In this document: one piece after another, positions 1-9,384 of the stretch
Layout: every line of letters starts with the position of its first letter
How positions within the stretch are numbered: position 1 is the stretch's first letter
Origin: Alteromonas gilva
Lineage (GTDB): Bacteria > Pseudomonadota > Gammaproteobacteria > Enterobacterales > Alteromonadaceae
Length of the DNA stretch: 64,000 bases
Direction of reading: 5' to 3'
NCBI RefSeq assembly: GCF_028595265.1
Contig: NZ_JAQQXP010000001.1
Span: forward strand, 2,914,001 to 2,978,000
Translations under genes and position numbers: made by a program
Notes under the pieces: model-generated
The model's input: only the letters and a program-made list of their open reading frames with translations
The model's database searches: none
What the model was told of the DNA's origin: nothing

Positions 1-58
1 ATCGCTGGCGCTTAATTCTCTTTGAAATCATAAAAACGACAATCGGCACGGAGAGCCA

Positions 59-75
59 AAGCATTACTAATGCTT
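59..75. repeat. Perfect inverted repeat, 8-bp arms
   Basis: Two 8-base arms (AAGCATTA and TAATGCTT) flank a single C. There is no T-run on either side, so it is not a convincing terminator. Positions 1-224 hold no gene I can support. Any gene ending or starting at the left edge is cut off too short to identify. Confidence 0.3.
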
Positions 76-224
76 AACTGACTGATTATACTGAAGACCC
101 CAACCAGCACCGACAATTAACGAATCCAAGTTGATTTTCATCCTGAGAATATTTTCTTAAACGCACGCAATCCCTCAGCTGTACTTCAGCAAACACTACG
201 AATACTGACTCCACCCTATTACTG

Positions 225-731
225 TTACTCCGTATTGTTAAGCGGTCTGAGTTTCGCAAAGATATGACTATCAAAGTACTGACCATTTTTAAAGATAGCT
301 TTTTGCAGTACCGCTTCCTGTGTAAAGCCGGATTTTAAAAGTAACCGCATTGACGCAATATTGCCCGAAAATACCGTTGCAAATAAACGCACTATGTCTG
401 TGCCTGAAAACACCACATCGGTGATTTGCTGAATGGCAGACCCTGCAATGCCCTTGCGCCAATACTCTCGTGCTATCCAGGACCCGATTTCACCTGATTT
501 CTGATATTCATAATCTCCACGTGTTACACCAATGCACCCGACGAGCTGGCCATCAACGGAAATCGCTTTGGTTAAGTCACCACGGCTTCCCTCCTCTACC
601 CACCAAAGCGCATCTTCTGTGGTATAGGGAAAAGGAATTTTGGGCGACAGAAACTGGGTAACGGCCGCGTCGTTAAGAATGGTAACCAGATTACCCATAT
701 CATTTTGGGTAAAGTCCCGAAGAGCAATCAT
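225..731 (-). CDS. GNAT family N-acetyltransferase (RimJ/RimL type)
   Basis: A 168-residue protein of the GNAT fold, which transfers an acetyl group from acetyl-CoA to an amine. It resembles the RimJ/RimL/SpeG-like subgroup: an N-terminal LRDF segment, a central IGSWIAREYWRKGIAG stretch at about residues 83-98 that matches the acetyl-CoA pyrophosphate loop, and a later GNIASMRLLLKSGF segment typical of this subgroup. The ATG is preceded by AAGGGAC at good spacing. The length is normal for the family. The substrate (ribosomal protein, antibiotic or polyamine) cannot be told from sequence. It stands alone, next to a thioesterase gene on the same strand. Confidence 0.85.
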   Translation of the reverse strand: MIALRDFTQNDMGNLVTILNDAAVTQFLSPKIPFPYTTEDALWWVEEGSRGDLTKAISVDGQLVGCIGVTRGDYEYQKSGEIGSWIAREYWRKGIAGSAIQQITDVVFSGTDIVRLFATVFSGNIASMRLLLKSGFTQEAVLQKAIFKNGQYFDSHIFAKLRPLNNTE

Positions 732-818
732 TGAAGTCCCTTGATTATCATTAGATTTTATCTATGTTGCTGTTGTATTTTTTGCAGGTCTGCTTGGTTA
801 AGCTTATCGCCCAAGCAC

Positions 819-1238
819 TTATATGCCGTTTTCAGCAAACGCCTGGGCGGTCTGCTCTGCCAACGACTCCAGGGTTTTGCCATGGGCGACGGGCAGACGA
901 CTGGAGGGATCAAGTTTCACAAAAACAATATCGTCGGCTAAACAAATCGATTTTTTGGTGGCTTTATTACGTACCAGACAGCTGACTGTTATGGAGGTTT
1001 TACCTACCGCTTTGGTGGCTAGTCCAAACTCCACAATATCGCCCTGCATCGCCGGCGACTCAAAGGTAATTGCGCCAATATGTTTGGTTACCAGACAATT
1101 GGTTTCCAACTGACATATTGCATAGATTGCGGCTTCTTCGTCTATCCATTGCAGCAAACGCCCGCCAAATAAAGAGTGGGCGTAGTTTAAATCGTTCGGC
1201 ATAACCAGTCGGCGGGTCAAAAATCTCATTGCACTCAT
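819..1238 (-). CDS. Acyl-CoA thioesterase, hotdog fold (YciA-like)
   Basis: A 139-residue single hotdog-domain protein. The segment MPNDLNYAHSLFGGRLLQWID near the N-terminus carries the N-x-x-x-x-F/L-G-G-x-L-L-x-W-x-D pattern of acyl-CoA thioesterase family 4 (YciA/BACH), including the catalytic Asp. These enzymes hydrolyse short to long acyl-CoAs to free acid and CoA in the cytoplasm. The ATG at 1238 has GGAAC just upstream, and a second ATG three codons in is possible. Its promoter region is shared with the divergent tmcA gene. Family assignment is firm; chain-length preference is unknown. Confidence 0.88.
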   Translation of the reverse strand: MSAMRFLTRRLVMPNDLNYAHSLFGGRLLQWIDEEAAIYAICQLETNCLVTKHIGAITFESPAMQGDIVEFGLATKAVGKTSITVSCLVRNKATKKSICLADDIVFVKLDPSSRLPVAHGKTLESLAEQTAQAFAENGI

Positions 1239-1326
1239 GTGTTCCAGGGTTAACTTATTGACAGGATGCTATTTTAAGAGAATTTTAATTGTGATGCGCC
1301 ATTGATTACGACATTTTTGCTAATCA

Positions 1327-1355
1327 TTGGTACCCAACGACAAATTCGTTACACT
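1327..1355 (+). promoter_or_regulatory. Probable sigma-70 promoter for tmcA
   Basis: TTGGTA (-35) and TACACT (-10) are separated by exactly 17 bp, about 30 bp before the GTG start of tmcA. Each hexamer matches the consensus at four of six positions. This is a prediction only. Confidence 0.4.
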
Positions 1356-1384
1356 AAGGTCATATTTTCCGGGTCACTGGTATC

Positions 1385-3511
1385 GTGAACAACTTCCAAG
1401 AAAAATTAAAGGGCTGGCTGTGGCAGCGCCAACAAGACCAATCCCATCGCCAATTATTAGTGGTTTCTGGCAGTCAGACCTTCTGTCGCAGTGTGTTAAG
1501 CACGCTGACCGAAGAATACCCAAAAAGCGCAACAACGTTGCTTGGCCGTTCATTATACTCTTTTAGTAAAGCACAGGAGCTCAAGCGCTACCGCCATTTG
1601 CTGGGCAGTGAATGTCAACTCGCCATATATGATGCCTTTGATGCGTTGCGCCCCAATGCGGTATTAGCCCTGGCCGGCACGGTTGCTCGTGGTGGCTTAA
1701 TGGTTATATGCTGCCCGCCGTTGACACAATGGGCCGGGTATCAGGAGCAAACCTCAGGGCATTATCTCAGTTACGGCGAAACCTGCCTGACCAGCCCCCT
1801 CCGCCAATACCTCGCGGCTGAATTTAAACACGGCAAAAGTGTTGCGCTTTACAGCGAAGACGGTGAGCTATCGTTGCCCCTTGGGACGTTTGCCTGTGCC
1901 CCGGCAGGCGTTCGCCCACCGGCGCCCTTTGCGACCGAAGATCAGCATAGGATCTTTAGTCAAATAGCCGCCAGACTGAACGGCCTGAGGTGTGCACTTA
2001 TTACCGCGCATAGAGGACGAGGCAAATCTACCCTGATGGGTATGGTGGCCGGCCAATCACTGTTAAACAACACGCCGGTAATCGTTACCAGTCGCCATGA
2101 ATCAGCAGCCGAAATGGTGTTTAAGGGGCTGGCACTCACCTGCCCTGATATTGTACAAATCGCCCCACAGCAATACAGTTATAACGGCGTACTGTGCAGT
2201 TGGCTGCCACTTGATCACCCTTCCCTGAATAATCCGGATAACCATCTGGTTATCATCGATGAAGCTGCAGCAACACCTATACCGCAGTTAAAACAGCTCT
2301 GCAGTGCTGCTTCAAGGGTTCTGCTGAGCACTACAATGATAGGTTATGAGGGCTCAGGCCGGGGCTTTATTACTCGTTTTATCCCATGGCTGACTAATCA
2401 ATACGACGCCCTGGCCCATTACAGCTTACAAACTCCGGTACGCTGGTTTGCCGGCGATCCGCTGGAACACTTTTGGCACAGCGCTTTTGGTCTCAATACC
2501 GCCGAAGGGCCGCTAGCGCAGATAAACCAACCGAACTCTCCCCTGGCACATAACCGGGTCAGGATTAACACAGTTGACCGTTCCTCACTTGTCGTCGAGC
2601 ACAAAGAGCAAATATTAGGCTTATTAATGCAAGCCCATTACCAGACCACAGCCGATGAACTGGTGAGATTAACCGATAGCCCCAACCAGCATACGCTCAC
2701 AGCCACGAGCAGAGGTACAGTCATCGGCGTGCTGCATTATCAGTTAGAAGGCAGCCACTATCTTAAGCCGGTTGCTGACGCTGTTGCTTCAGGAACCCGG
2801 CGCGTTAACGGGCATCTTTCGGCACAAGCCTTGGCCCTGCTTGTTGCGGATCCACAGTTTGCTACATTCAGTTACTGGCGCATTAACCGCATTGCGGTGC
2901 TTCCCTCATACCGGCGCAAAGGCGTGGGCAGGAAGCTCGTTGAAGCACTTAAGGCGATGGCGAAAGCAGCCAACATAGATGGCATCACTACGTCATTTGG
3001 CACCACCGATGAACTTGTCTGCTTTTGGCAGCGACAACAGTTTGTAGCAGTAAAACCAGGCTTAAAAAAAGACGCTGCCAGCGGAGAGTACAGTTTACTC
3101 ATGCTAAGGCCAATTTCCGAAGCCTTGTCTGCGCATAGTGCATTGATTGATTATCGCTACGGACAAGAATTAAAGCTGCACCCTGCCCCAAAATCGTTTG
3201 CCCGTTATGTCGTCAAACCCTTAAGCGATAAGGCCATTACCGATGCTTGTAATCACAGGATCCTTACCGCACTGGTAGACAAACACAGAAGCATTCAGCA
3301 CAGTAATGCGGCCGTAGCCTGGCTACTCACGCAAATTGAGTCAGAATCGATACCACCGGGTTTACAGGTGAGTTACGAGGTACTTAGCCACTATATTGCA
3401 ATGCTTAACACGCCCAAAATGTTCATCCAACGCTATACACTTAACGGTAAACGCGCGGCAGAAGACTACGTCGTAGAACATCTCACGCGCCTCTATCAGC
3501 ACACGGATTAA
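1385..3511 (+). CDS. tmcA: tRNA(Met) cytidine acetyltransferase TmcA
   Basis: A 708-residue enzyme that makes N4-acetylcytidine at the wobble base (C34) of elongator tRNA-Met, using acetyl-CoA and ATP or GTP. Domains in order: an N-terminal TmcA domain (about 1-110); a RecD-like helicase/ATPase module with Walker A GRGKST at about 211-216 and a DEAAATP Walker B near 290; a GNAT acetyltransferase domain with an acetyl-CoA loop of the RRKGVGRK type near 507-514; and a C-terminal tRNA-binding region. Its length is close to that of E. coli TmcA (671). It starts with GTG. It is monocistronic and ends at a strong bidirectional terminator facing the TonB operon. Confidence 0.95.
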   Translation: MNNFQEKLKGWLWQRQQDQSHRQLLVVSGSQTFCRSVLSTLTEEYPKSATTLLGRSLYSFSKAQELKRYRHLLGSECQLAIYDAFDALRPNAVLALAGTVARGGLMVICCPPLTQWAGYQEQTSGHYLSYGETCLTSPLRQYLAAEFKHGKSVALYSEDGELSLPLGTFACAPAGVRPPAPFATEDQHRIFSQIAARLNGLRCALITAHRGRGKSTLMGMVAGQSLLNNTPVIVTSRHESAAEMVFKGLALTCPDIVQIAPQQYSYNGVLCSWLPLDHPSLNNPDNHLVIIDEAAATPIPQLKQLCSAASRVLLSTTMIGYEGSGRGFITRFIPWLTNQYDALAHYSLQTPVRWFAGDPLEHFWHSAFGLNTAEGPLAQINQPNSPLAHNRVRINTVDRSSLVVEHKEQILGLLMQAHYQTTADELVRLTDSPNQHTLTATSRGTVIGVLHYQLEGSHYLKPVADAVASGTRRVNGHLSAQALALLVADPQFATFSYWRINRIAVLPSYRRKGVGRKLVEALKAMAKAANIDGITTSFGTTDELVCFWQRQQFVAVKPGLKKDAASGEYSLLMLRPISEALSAHSALIDYRYGQELKLHPAPKSFARYVVKPLSDKAITDACNHRILTALVDKHRSIQHSNAAVAWLLTQIESESIPPGLQVSYEVLSHYIAMLNTPKMFIQRYTLNGKRAAEDYVVEHLTRLYQHTD

Positions 3512-3673
3512 CGTCCTGCGTTGCTGCGCGCCTTGGCAGTTATAAGCCTGTATCACGGACATTTAATATCTGAAGATTATTCAGGTTGCCTAAAAAACCC
3601 GTTATTGCAGTGGTCTTACCAAACCGGTTAGCTGATTTTAAACAGATTGGAGACAGTGTTTTAAAAGGCATTA

Positions 3674-3697
3674 AAAAAGCGCCGCAAGGCGCTTTTT
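3674..3697. terminator. Bidirectional intrinsic terminator
   Basis: A 10-bp perfect stem (AAAAAGCGCC / GGCGCTTTTT) with a GCAA tetraloop and T-runs on both strands. It lies between the convergent tmcA gene and the last gene of the TonB operon, so it can stop transcription from both sides. Confidence 0.9.
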
Positions 3698-3723
3698 AAG
3701 TGGTTAAATTGATACCAGAAATA

Positions 3724-5013
3724 CTAGATATTAATACCACGGTTTTTAGCTTTTTGCTTGATGTAAGGTTCCCACGCATTTGCGTTACGACGCAAGCTTC
3801 GGTCCTTTTTAGCTTCCTGAATATGCACATACGCTTGTTTAAAGTCGCCAGCATAAAAGTTAGCTTCCATCAGGCTGAAGTGAACCTTTGCAGGATCTTC
3901 AACGCCACGGTCAAGGGCATTCTTCAACGCTGTAATCGCACCTTTGTAGTCTTCTGCTGTTAACAACAGAACACCTTGCTTGCGATAGTACTCAGGGTCA
4001 GATGAGAGTTTAGCAGCTTGCTCGTAATACTTGGCAGCTTTCTCATACTCCAGAGCCTGGTGATAACTGTTCGCAACCGATGCTAAATTATCGGCATTAC
4101 GCTCGATTCTGCCATTCTCGATATTCTCAGCCAAAAACTCGGCTGACTTGAATGGCATATCGTTTGTCGCGTACAGCTGTGACAGCATTTTCAGCAGGTT
4201 TTGCTTTTCTATAAAGCCTGCATTGTAAGCAATTTCCAGTGTGGAGAGCGACTTTTTAAAATCCTCTACCATCAGATAAAATTGCCCTAACTGTGTCCAC
4301 CATTTACCTTCATCAGGGAACGTATTAACAATGTCTTCTGCAACCGAAATAGTTTCAGAATACATTTTACGTTCGTAAAATGAAGATAGCTTCATAACAT
4401 AAGCGTTGATGTTGGGCTTTTCATAAAGCTCAATCGCCTTGTCTGCCGGCGCAATGACCGAGTCATAATCCTTCAGTTCATAGAACGCATTTGCCATGCG
4501 CAAATATACTTCAGGTTCTTCTTTACAGGTGAAATCTAACCAAGACTGATAATATTCAACAGCTTGCTTATATTCCTGCTCCTGTAAACTCAGGTCGGCG
4601 ACCAGCTTCAGCGTTTGCGCATGCTCAAGGTCGTTCAGTACCTTGGGTTTAACTGATGACACCAAAAGGCTAAGTGCTTCACCACCTTTACCTTCCTTGG
4701 TTGCCAACATGTTACCCAGCAAGCGGTTTACATAAGCTTTATCGAAGTCTTCATCTGCATCGATATCCCGTAGCATCTGAATAGCTTCATCAAGCAAATC
4801 TTCGCCGTAAGCCTCGTATGCACTTTGTACTTTCTTGCCCACACGCTGACCAACCAGGTTGGTATTGCCCTTTTCATATCCAGGACAAACAACCGGGCCA
4901 ACTGGCTTAGGTTCTTTTCCACCTTGCTGCGCGAACGCAGGGGCGGCAACCGCAGAGCTTAAAGTCAATGCTGCAACTACTAATGACTTTTTAAACATTT
5001 TGGATTTCAACAT
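3724..5013 (-). CDS. Tetratricopeptide-repeat protein of the TonB2-type operon
   Basis: A 429-residue exported protein. A signal peptide (KKSLVVAALTLSSAVAAPAFA, predicted cleavage near residue 28) is followed by successive TPR helix pairs from about residue 60 to 400, for example around EYYQSWLDF, KWWTQLGQFYL and AAKYYEQAAKL. TPRs mediate protein-protein contacts, and a periplasmic scaffold for the TonB complex is the likely role. The gene is last in the six-gene operon, two bases after the tonB stop codon. Homologues in this position are known in Vibrio and Shewanella TonB2 clusters. The exact partner is not known from sequence. Confidence 0.85.
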   Translation of the reverse strand: MLKSKMFKKSLVVAALTLSSAVAAPAFAQQGGKEPKPVGPVVCPGYEKGNTNLVGQRVGKKVQSAYEAYGEDLLDEAIQMLRDIDADEDFDKAYVNRLLGNMLATKEGKGGEALSLLVSSVKPKVLNDLEHAQTLKLVADLSLQEQEYKQAVEYYQSWLDFTCKEEPEVYLRMANAFYELKDYDSVIAPADKAIELYEKPNINAYVMKLSSFYERKMYSETISVAEDIVNTFPDEGKWWTQLGQFYLMVEDFKKSLSTLEIAYNAGFIEKQNLLKMLSQLYATNDMPFKSAEFLAENIENGRIERNADNLASVANSYHQALEYEKAAKYYEQAAKLSSDPEYYRKQGVLLLTAEDYKGAITALKNALDRGVEDPAKVHFSLMEANFYAGDFKQAYVHIQEAKKDRSLRRNANAWEPYIKQKAKNRGINI

Positions 5014-5015
5014 AA

Positions 5016-5627
5016 TTATTGCTCCAGTTTAAAGTCTAGTTGAACAAACATATTAAACTGCTTCACTGGCTTACCGTCAACGATCTTAGGCTTGTACTTC
5101 CACTTAGCCAACGCTCGGCGAGCTTCACGATCAAAGATACGTTTCGGATCTGCGTCGATAACATCAATATCATCAACCGAACCGTCTTCCATGATCGTAA
5201 ACTGCAGTTTTACCCAACCTTCTTTACCATCACGGGCAGCCTGTGGTGGATACTTCGGGTTAATACGAACAATCGGGGTTGCTTCACCATCAGATTGCAT
5301 TGCACCAACTCCACCGATGTTGACCCCTACACCACCGGTATCAACACCTGGGATATCCAGGCTGAAACCATCAGTATCAGGCTCTGCATCTTCCGGCTCA
5401 ACAGGCTCCATTTTAGGCGGCTGTTGTGGCGGAGGCGGCGGTGGTGGTGGAACACGAGTCCGCGTTTGAACATCCTCTTCTGGTGGCTGCATAACCACAT
5501 CGATTATCGGCGCATCAGGTATTTCATCTACCGGTCGCGCTGAGTTTTCAATAAGCTTCGCCATTACTACGAATAGACCGAAAGCAATAGCGGCGCCTAA
5601 TAATATAGAAGCGATAAATCGTACCAT
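5016..5627 (-). CDS. tonB: TonB energy-transducing protein (TonB2 type)
   Basis: A 203-residue protein that couples the inner-membrane proton motive force to outer-membrane TonB-dependent receptors. It has an N-terminal membrane anchor (about residues 4-26), a proline-rich stretch with eight consecutive prolines near residue 62, and a C-terminal TonB domain (about 115-200) with the YPPQAARDGKEGWVKLQFTI pattern. The short length and short proline region are typical of TonB2 proteins rather than E. coli TonB (239 residues). It begins one base after the exbD stop. It would serve the two large receptors in this window and others elsewhere. Confidence 0.95.
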   Translation of the reverse strand: MVRFIASILLGAAIAFGLFVVMAKLIENSARPVDEIPDAPIIDVVMQPPEEDVQTRTRVPPPPPPPPQQPPKMEPVEPEDAEPDTDGFSLDIPGVDTGGVGVNIGGVGAMQSDGEATPIVRINPKYPPQAARDGKEGWVKLQFTIMEDGSVDDIDVIDADPKRIFDREARRALAKWKYKPKIVDGKPVKQFNMFVQLDFKLEQ

Positions 5628-5628
5628 C

Positions 5629-6027
5629 TTAGTTCCTCGCTGCTACCGCTATACGGTCAATGCCTGCAGCTTTAACCTGGTCCATGACTTCAACAACCAC
5701 CCCGTGTTTGGCCTTAACATCAGCCTGAATAAACACATAATCAGTTGGTTGCTCCGTTAGTAATCGCTCTAGATTAGCCCTGACACTGTCTACCGACACC
5801 TCACGTTTATCTAACCAAACATCACCATCCTCTGTAACAGCAATGAAAATGTTTGCATTTTTGTGTAGAAACGCTCGGCTCGCATCGGGCTTATTAACAT
5901 CTATACCGGCTTCTTTTACGAAAACGGTTGTCACGATAAAGAAGATCAGCATGATAAACACGATGTCCAACATGGGCGTCATGTCAATCGCTGCATCTTC
6001 CTCTTCGGTTCTGACTTTTCGAGCCAT
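5629..6027 (-). CDS. exbD: ExbD/TolR family biopolymer transport protein
   Basis: A 132-residue inner-membrane protein with one N-terminal transmembrane helix (about residues 16-38) followed by a periplasmic domain. The helix carries the DMTPMLDIVFIMLIFFIVT pattern, whose second Asp is the proton-relay residue of ExbD/TolR/MotB. With ExbB it forms the proton-driven motor that energises TonB. It sits between exbB and tonB in a tightly packed operon. Confidence 0.95.
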   Translation of the reverse strand: MARKVRTEEEDAAIDMTPMLDIVFIMLIFFIVTTVFVKEAGIDVNKPDASRAFLHKNANIFIAVTEDGDVWLDKREVSVDSVRANLERLLTEQPTDYVFIQADVKAKHGVVVEVMDQVKAAGIDRIAVAARN

Positions 6028-6038
6028 AATCTCTCTCT

Positions 6039-6563
6039 CTAATGATACGGCAAGCTATCAACTAGCTTTTCCCGCGCTATCTTAACTCTCGCTTCAAGAC
6101 GAGAACTGATGAACAGTCCAGACAGCGCTGCAACCATACCGGCCATTGTCGGAATTGTCGCCATTGAGATACCGCCAGCCATAAGACGTGCGTTACTCGT
6201 ACCCTGCGTTGCCATTGTCTCAAACACGCTAATCATCCCTGTAACGGTGCCTAGTAGCCCAATCAATGGACACATCGCAACCAATGTTCGGATAATTAGC
6301 ATCCTGGCATTCAGATCATCTGAAGCCTGGGAGATCCACGCGTCACGAATTTTATGCGCATACCATGACGTAGTATCTGAACGTGCTTTCCAATCCTGAA
6401 TAATTTGCTTTTTCATTTTTGGAAACACTGATGTCAAATACCAGTAGCGCTCAATCATTAAAACCCACATGAGAAAGAGCGCGGCAGCAACGAAGTAAAG
6501 TACGTCACCGCCGGTAGCGATAAAGTCCCTGACCGATTCCCATAATCCAATCAGGTAAACCAT
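6039..6563 (-). CDS. exbB: ExbB/MotA/TolQ proton channel protein
   Basis: A 174-residue inner-membrane channel subunit with three hydrophobic segments and the conserved MCPLIGLLGTVTGMISVF motif in the channel-forming helix. I start it at MVYLIGLW (ATG at 6563), not at the upstream ATG inside the preceding gene. This start is one base after the ttpC stop and has a GGAG element in the ttpC 3' end. It partners with ExbD to power TonB. Together with TtpC it makes two MotA/TolQ/ExbB family proteins in one operon, as in TonB2 systems. Confidence 0.92.
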   Translation of the reverse strand: MVYLIGLWESVRDFIATGGDVLYFVAAALFLMWVLMIERYWYLTSVFPKMKKQIIQDWKARSDTTSWYAHKIRDAWISQASDDLNARMLIIRTLVAMCPLIGLLGTVTGMISVFETMATQGTSNARLMAGGISMATIPTMAGMVAALSGLFISSRLEARVKIAREKLVDSLPYH

Positions 6564-6564
6564 A

Positions 6565-7923
6565 TTATGCTTTCTCCGACTCAGCGTGTTCAGCAATAAT
6601 GCCCGCAGTTTGCTCATCCAGTACGTGGATGATTTGCTTAGCTTTAGAGGCAACAATGCTGTGCGTCAGGATTAATGGCAGTGCGGCAATAATACCTTGT
6701 GCGGTTGTTACCAGTGCCATTGAGATACTTCCAGCCATCATACGAGGGTCACCAGTACCGAACAACGTGATAGTTTGGAAGGTTGCAATCATACCCAGTA
6801 CTGTACCTAACAGACCCAGTAGCGGAGCGATAGCAGCAAAAATCTTGATTACGTTAACGCCAGAGTCAATGCTAGGTAATTCACGCAGGATAGCTTCATC
6901 CAGCTTGAGTTCCATGCTTTCAGCATCAACATTCTTGTTCTCGGTATAAACTTTCAGGATACGACCCAGTGGGTTTTTCTCTGAAGGTGAACCAGGATTT
7001 TTAAGTTGCGAACGAATCTTGCCACCAATCAGGCTTAAAGTGATCAGCTTGTAAAGACCGATTAACAGGCCGATAGCCAGCATACCAGTGATTACATAAC
7101 CTACAACACCACCTGCGTGATAACGCTCAGACATTGTCGCTTTTTGCTTCAACAGACCTAAGATTTGGCCACGTGAAGGGTCAGCATAGAAAGGGTGAAA
7201 GCCAGAGGTTTCACTGCGTAAGTTTTCTGCAGCTGATACCAAATAGCCATCAGGCTGACGACCAAGAGGCTGAACGATTTCGTTTTCTTCGTCGTAAGTC
7301 AGGTAACCTTCGTCACCAATCAGGTTGAATGTACCAACACGCAGAACTTCCTGAGACGTTGTACCGCCATCCAGATTAACTACTTCAGTGTTAAACTTAA
7401 CAACCTGACCTTGTTCGGTCATTTCGGTTTGCAACGCAACCCACAGTTGTTTTAGTTCACTGATGTTTGGCAGCCCTTTAGACTCTTCAGACATACGCGC
7501 CAGGAACTCATCACGACCAGGGTACTGAGCACTAACAATTGACGTAGCAACACGGCCATACGCTTCAGAAGAAGCCTGACGTACCACACCAAACATTTCA
7601 CCCAGAGTACCGGTAGCCTGATCAAGCTCAGCCGCTTTTTCGTTCAACGTTACTTCGTTGTCAGAAAATTGCTTCTGCAGGCGGTCACCACGTGCTTCTT
7701 CAGCTTGCAGTTCTGCTTGCGCTTTGCGTAAAAGGGCTTGCTTATCAGCACGTGCAGACTGGAATTCAGCCTCGCGCTGGGCGTTAATTTTCGCTTCCGA
7801 AGAAAGGTTAGACTTTACTGAGTCTAACAGGTCTTGCAACGTTACCGGCTCTTGGGCCACTGCTGTTGAAGACATAACCGCTACCGTCGCAGCGGCGAGT
7901 AGAGATTTTATTACTGGTTTCAT
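6565..7923 (-). CDS. ttpC: TtpC-type long MotA/TolQ/ExbB family protein
   Basis: A 452-residue protein with a signal peptide (about 1-23, ending AVAQ), a periplasmic coiled-coil region rich in Glu, Lys and Ala (about 25-110), a periplasmic domain, and a C-terminal ExbB-like membrane module (about 270-440). The module has the IAPLLGLLGTVLGMIATFQT motif. This matches TtpC, the extra component required by TonB2 systems in Vibrio and relatives. It probably bridges the inner-membrane motor and periplasmic or outer-membrane partners. It lies between the DUF3450 gene and exbB, with six bases to the former. Confidence 0.92.
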   Translation of the reverse strand: MKPVIKSLLAAATVAVMSSTAVAQEPVTLQDLLDSVKSNLSSEAKINAQREAEFQSARADKQALLRKAQAELQAEEARGDRLQKQFSDNEVTLNEKAAELDQATGTLGEMFGVVRQASSEAYGRVATSIVSAQYPGRDEFLARMSEESKGLPNISELKQLWVALQTEMTEQGQVVKFNTEVVNLDGGTTSQEVLRVGTFNLIGDEGYLTYDEENEIVQPLGRQPDGYLVSAAENLRSETSGFHPFYADPSRGQILGLLKQKATMSERYHAGGVVGYVITGMLAIGLLIGLYKLITLSLIGGKIRSQLKNPGSPSEKNPLGRILKVYTENKNVDAESMELKLDEAILRELPSIDSGVNVIKIFAAIAPLLGLLGTVLGMIATFQTITLFGTGDPRMMAGSISMALVTTAQGIIAALPLILTHSIVASKAKQIIHVLDEQTAGIIAEHAESEKA

Positions 7924-7929
7924 TAACGC

Positions 7930-8703
7930 TTACTCCGCTGCTTTTATAGGAAGTTTGATCAGTTCAGGTGGTACGAGGTTATTTGCCATCTTCACAGCTT
8001 CGTTAACTGAAGCCAGATACTCGTCACCCAGTTTTTCCCAACTGCGCGAATCATTATTCCAAACCCAAGCATTCTTTTGGTCAAGGGATAGTGCCAGCAA
8101 CGCGGTCCGACCCAGGTTAAAGAAATCAACCGTGACCTCTGTACCTGAATCATCAAGCGTACCCTGATACGACGCAATACGCGTGCCGTATTCAGTTTCG
8201 ATTAGATAAGCGTCCAGTACCTGACGGAACTGCTCAGAAACAGTTACGTTAGAGTTAGCCATAAGATCACGTAGTTTTTCTACACGTTCTTTACGCTCGT
8301 CCAGACGAATTGGAACGTCCAAATCGATGAATTTTTCCAGGCTGTCAATCATCTGGAACATCAAAGGAACGATACCTTGTTTGGTATCTTCGATGCTGTC
8401 GATCTGACTTTGCAAAGAATCGATACCACGCTGCTGGTCTGCAACCAGACTCGCCAGATAATCGTTATATATTTTGAGGTTCTCAGTTTCGTCAACAACA
8501 CCACGATATTCAACTAACAAGTCTTGTGACTGTTCGAAAAGCGAGTTGATTTTTTCTTGAGATTTCGCTGCAGCCGCATGAATCTTCGCTTCTTCTTTGT
8601 GAAGATCACTCAGAGTAGTTGCAGAGACGACTGCGCTACCAGTCAGTGCGAATGCACCCATCATAGTAGAAGCAATAAGAGTTCTCTTGCTCATTTTGGA
8701 CAT
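7930..8703 (-). CDS. DUF3450 family periplasmic protein, first gene of the TonB2-type operon
   Basis: A 257-residue exported protein. A signal peptide (MSKMSKRTLIASTMMGAFALTG and a few more residues) is followed by a long helical coiled-coil region (about 35-150) and a C-terminal globular part. It matches DUF3450, a family found almost only at the head of TtpC/ExbB/ExbD/TonB operons in marine gammaproteobacteria. Its biochemical role is unknown; the coiled coil suggests contact with the TtpC coiled coil. I use the ATG at 8703 with GGGAAC just upstream; a TTG three codons earlier is the alternative. Confidence 0.88.
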   Translation of the reverse strand: MSKMSKRTLIASTMMGAFALTGSAVVSATTLSDLHKEEAKIHAAAAKSQEKINSLFEQSQDLLVEYRGVVDETENLKIYNDYLASLVADQQRGIDSLQSQIDSIEDTKQGIVPLMFQMIDSLEKFIDLDVPIRLDERKERVEKLRDLMANSNVTVSEQFRQVLDAYLIETEYGTRIASYQGTLDDSGTEVTVDFFNLGRTALLALSLDQKNAWVWNNDSRSWEKLGDEYLASVNEAVKMANNLVPPELIKLPIKAAE

Positions 8704-9384
8704 AGTTCCCAACCAATTTCTTATTTGAATCCTTGCGACTTGTAATAAAAATACTGCTTCGCAAGGGGCTATAAAATTTATCTATTTTCAGGAAGGTAGT
8801 ATTTGCCGTACTGGCTCCAATACTACGAACTTCTTATACTCACACGAGATCAATGAGAGAGTCAAGTAACATGGTCTTTACGTCCCCATAATTCAGCAAT
8901 GATTGCTCAGGGTTTAAACAAATACCCTGTTGAACAATCGTAAATTGAATTACAAAAGTGTAAATGAATTACAAAAACTTAACGGAAAAGCCAAACTCAG
9001 ACTCAAGTATTTCGCGATACTACAACCGCTAGCACAGTCGACATAATGTTAATTGTTAACCAGGCTACCTGCTGTGATTAACCGTTTTACAACCAAACTT
9101 TTTTCATTCTTTTAGAATCGTATACTAAGTTAACGTTTCTATGCTGTCACAGCGCGCGCCCGATGGGCATGCTACTGGTCTTTAATTTTCCGCAAAACAA
9201 CCCGCCCAGCATGAATTTTAGTCACTGTTGCAAGCACTTATTCTGATGATTGTTCGTTAGCGAATGACGCTATTCGGTGAATGAATTGCAATTGCAGCAT
9301 TCTCAATCAGACTGTAAAGCCAGCATCGGTTGTATCTCATTAAGACCGTAAAGATAAACCCGACCACCACCTTGGCTAAAGCGC
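8704..9384. other. 681-bp intergenic region upstream of the TonB operon
   Basis: No coding sequence is evident. On the minus strand it holds the leader and promoter of the DUF3450-TonB operon, including two clear hairpins (listed separately). A third imperfect hairpin lies at 8901-8939: CAGGGT/ACCCTG arms inside an outer GATTG/CAATC pair, with no T-run. I saw no obvious Fur box of the GATAATGATAATCATTATC type. The rest, up to 9384, shows nothing further. Confidence 0.5.
8731..8826 (-). promoter_or_regulatory. Two successive hairpins in the leader of the TonB operon
   Basis: Two perfect 8-bp inverted repeats lie 28 to 123 bases upstream of the DUF3450 start. The proximal one is CCTTGCGA (8731-8738) with TCGCAAGG (8759-8766), loop 20. 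The distal one is GTAGTATT (8796-8803) with AATACTAC (8819-8826), loop 15. Neither has a T-run, so they look like operators or leader RNA structures rather than terminators. Confidence 0.4.

Noticed and set aside
5040..5543. 167-codon plus-strand frame opposite tonB
   Set aside because: It is the complement of a clear tonB gene. Its Arg/Trp/Asn-rich composition is that of antisense DNA.
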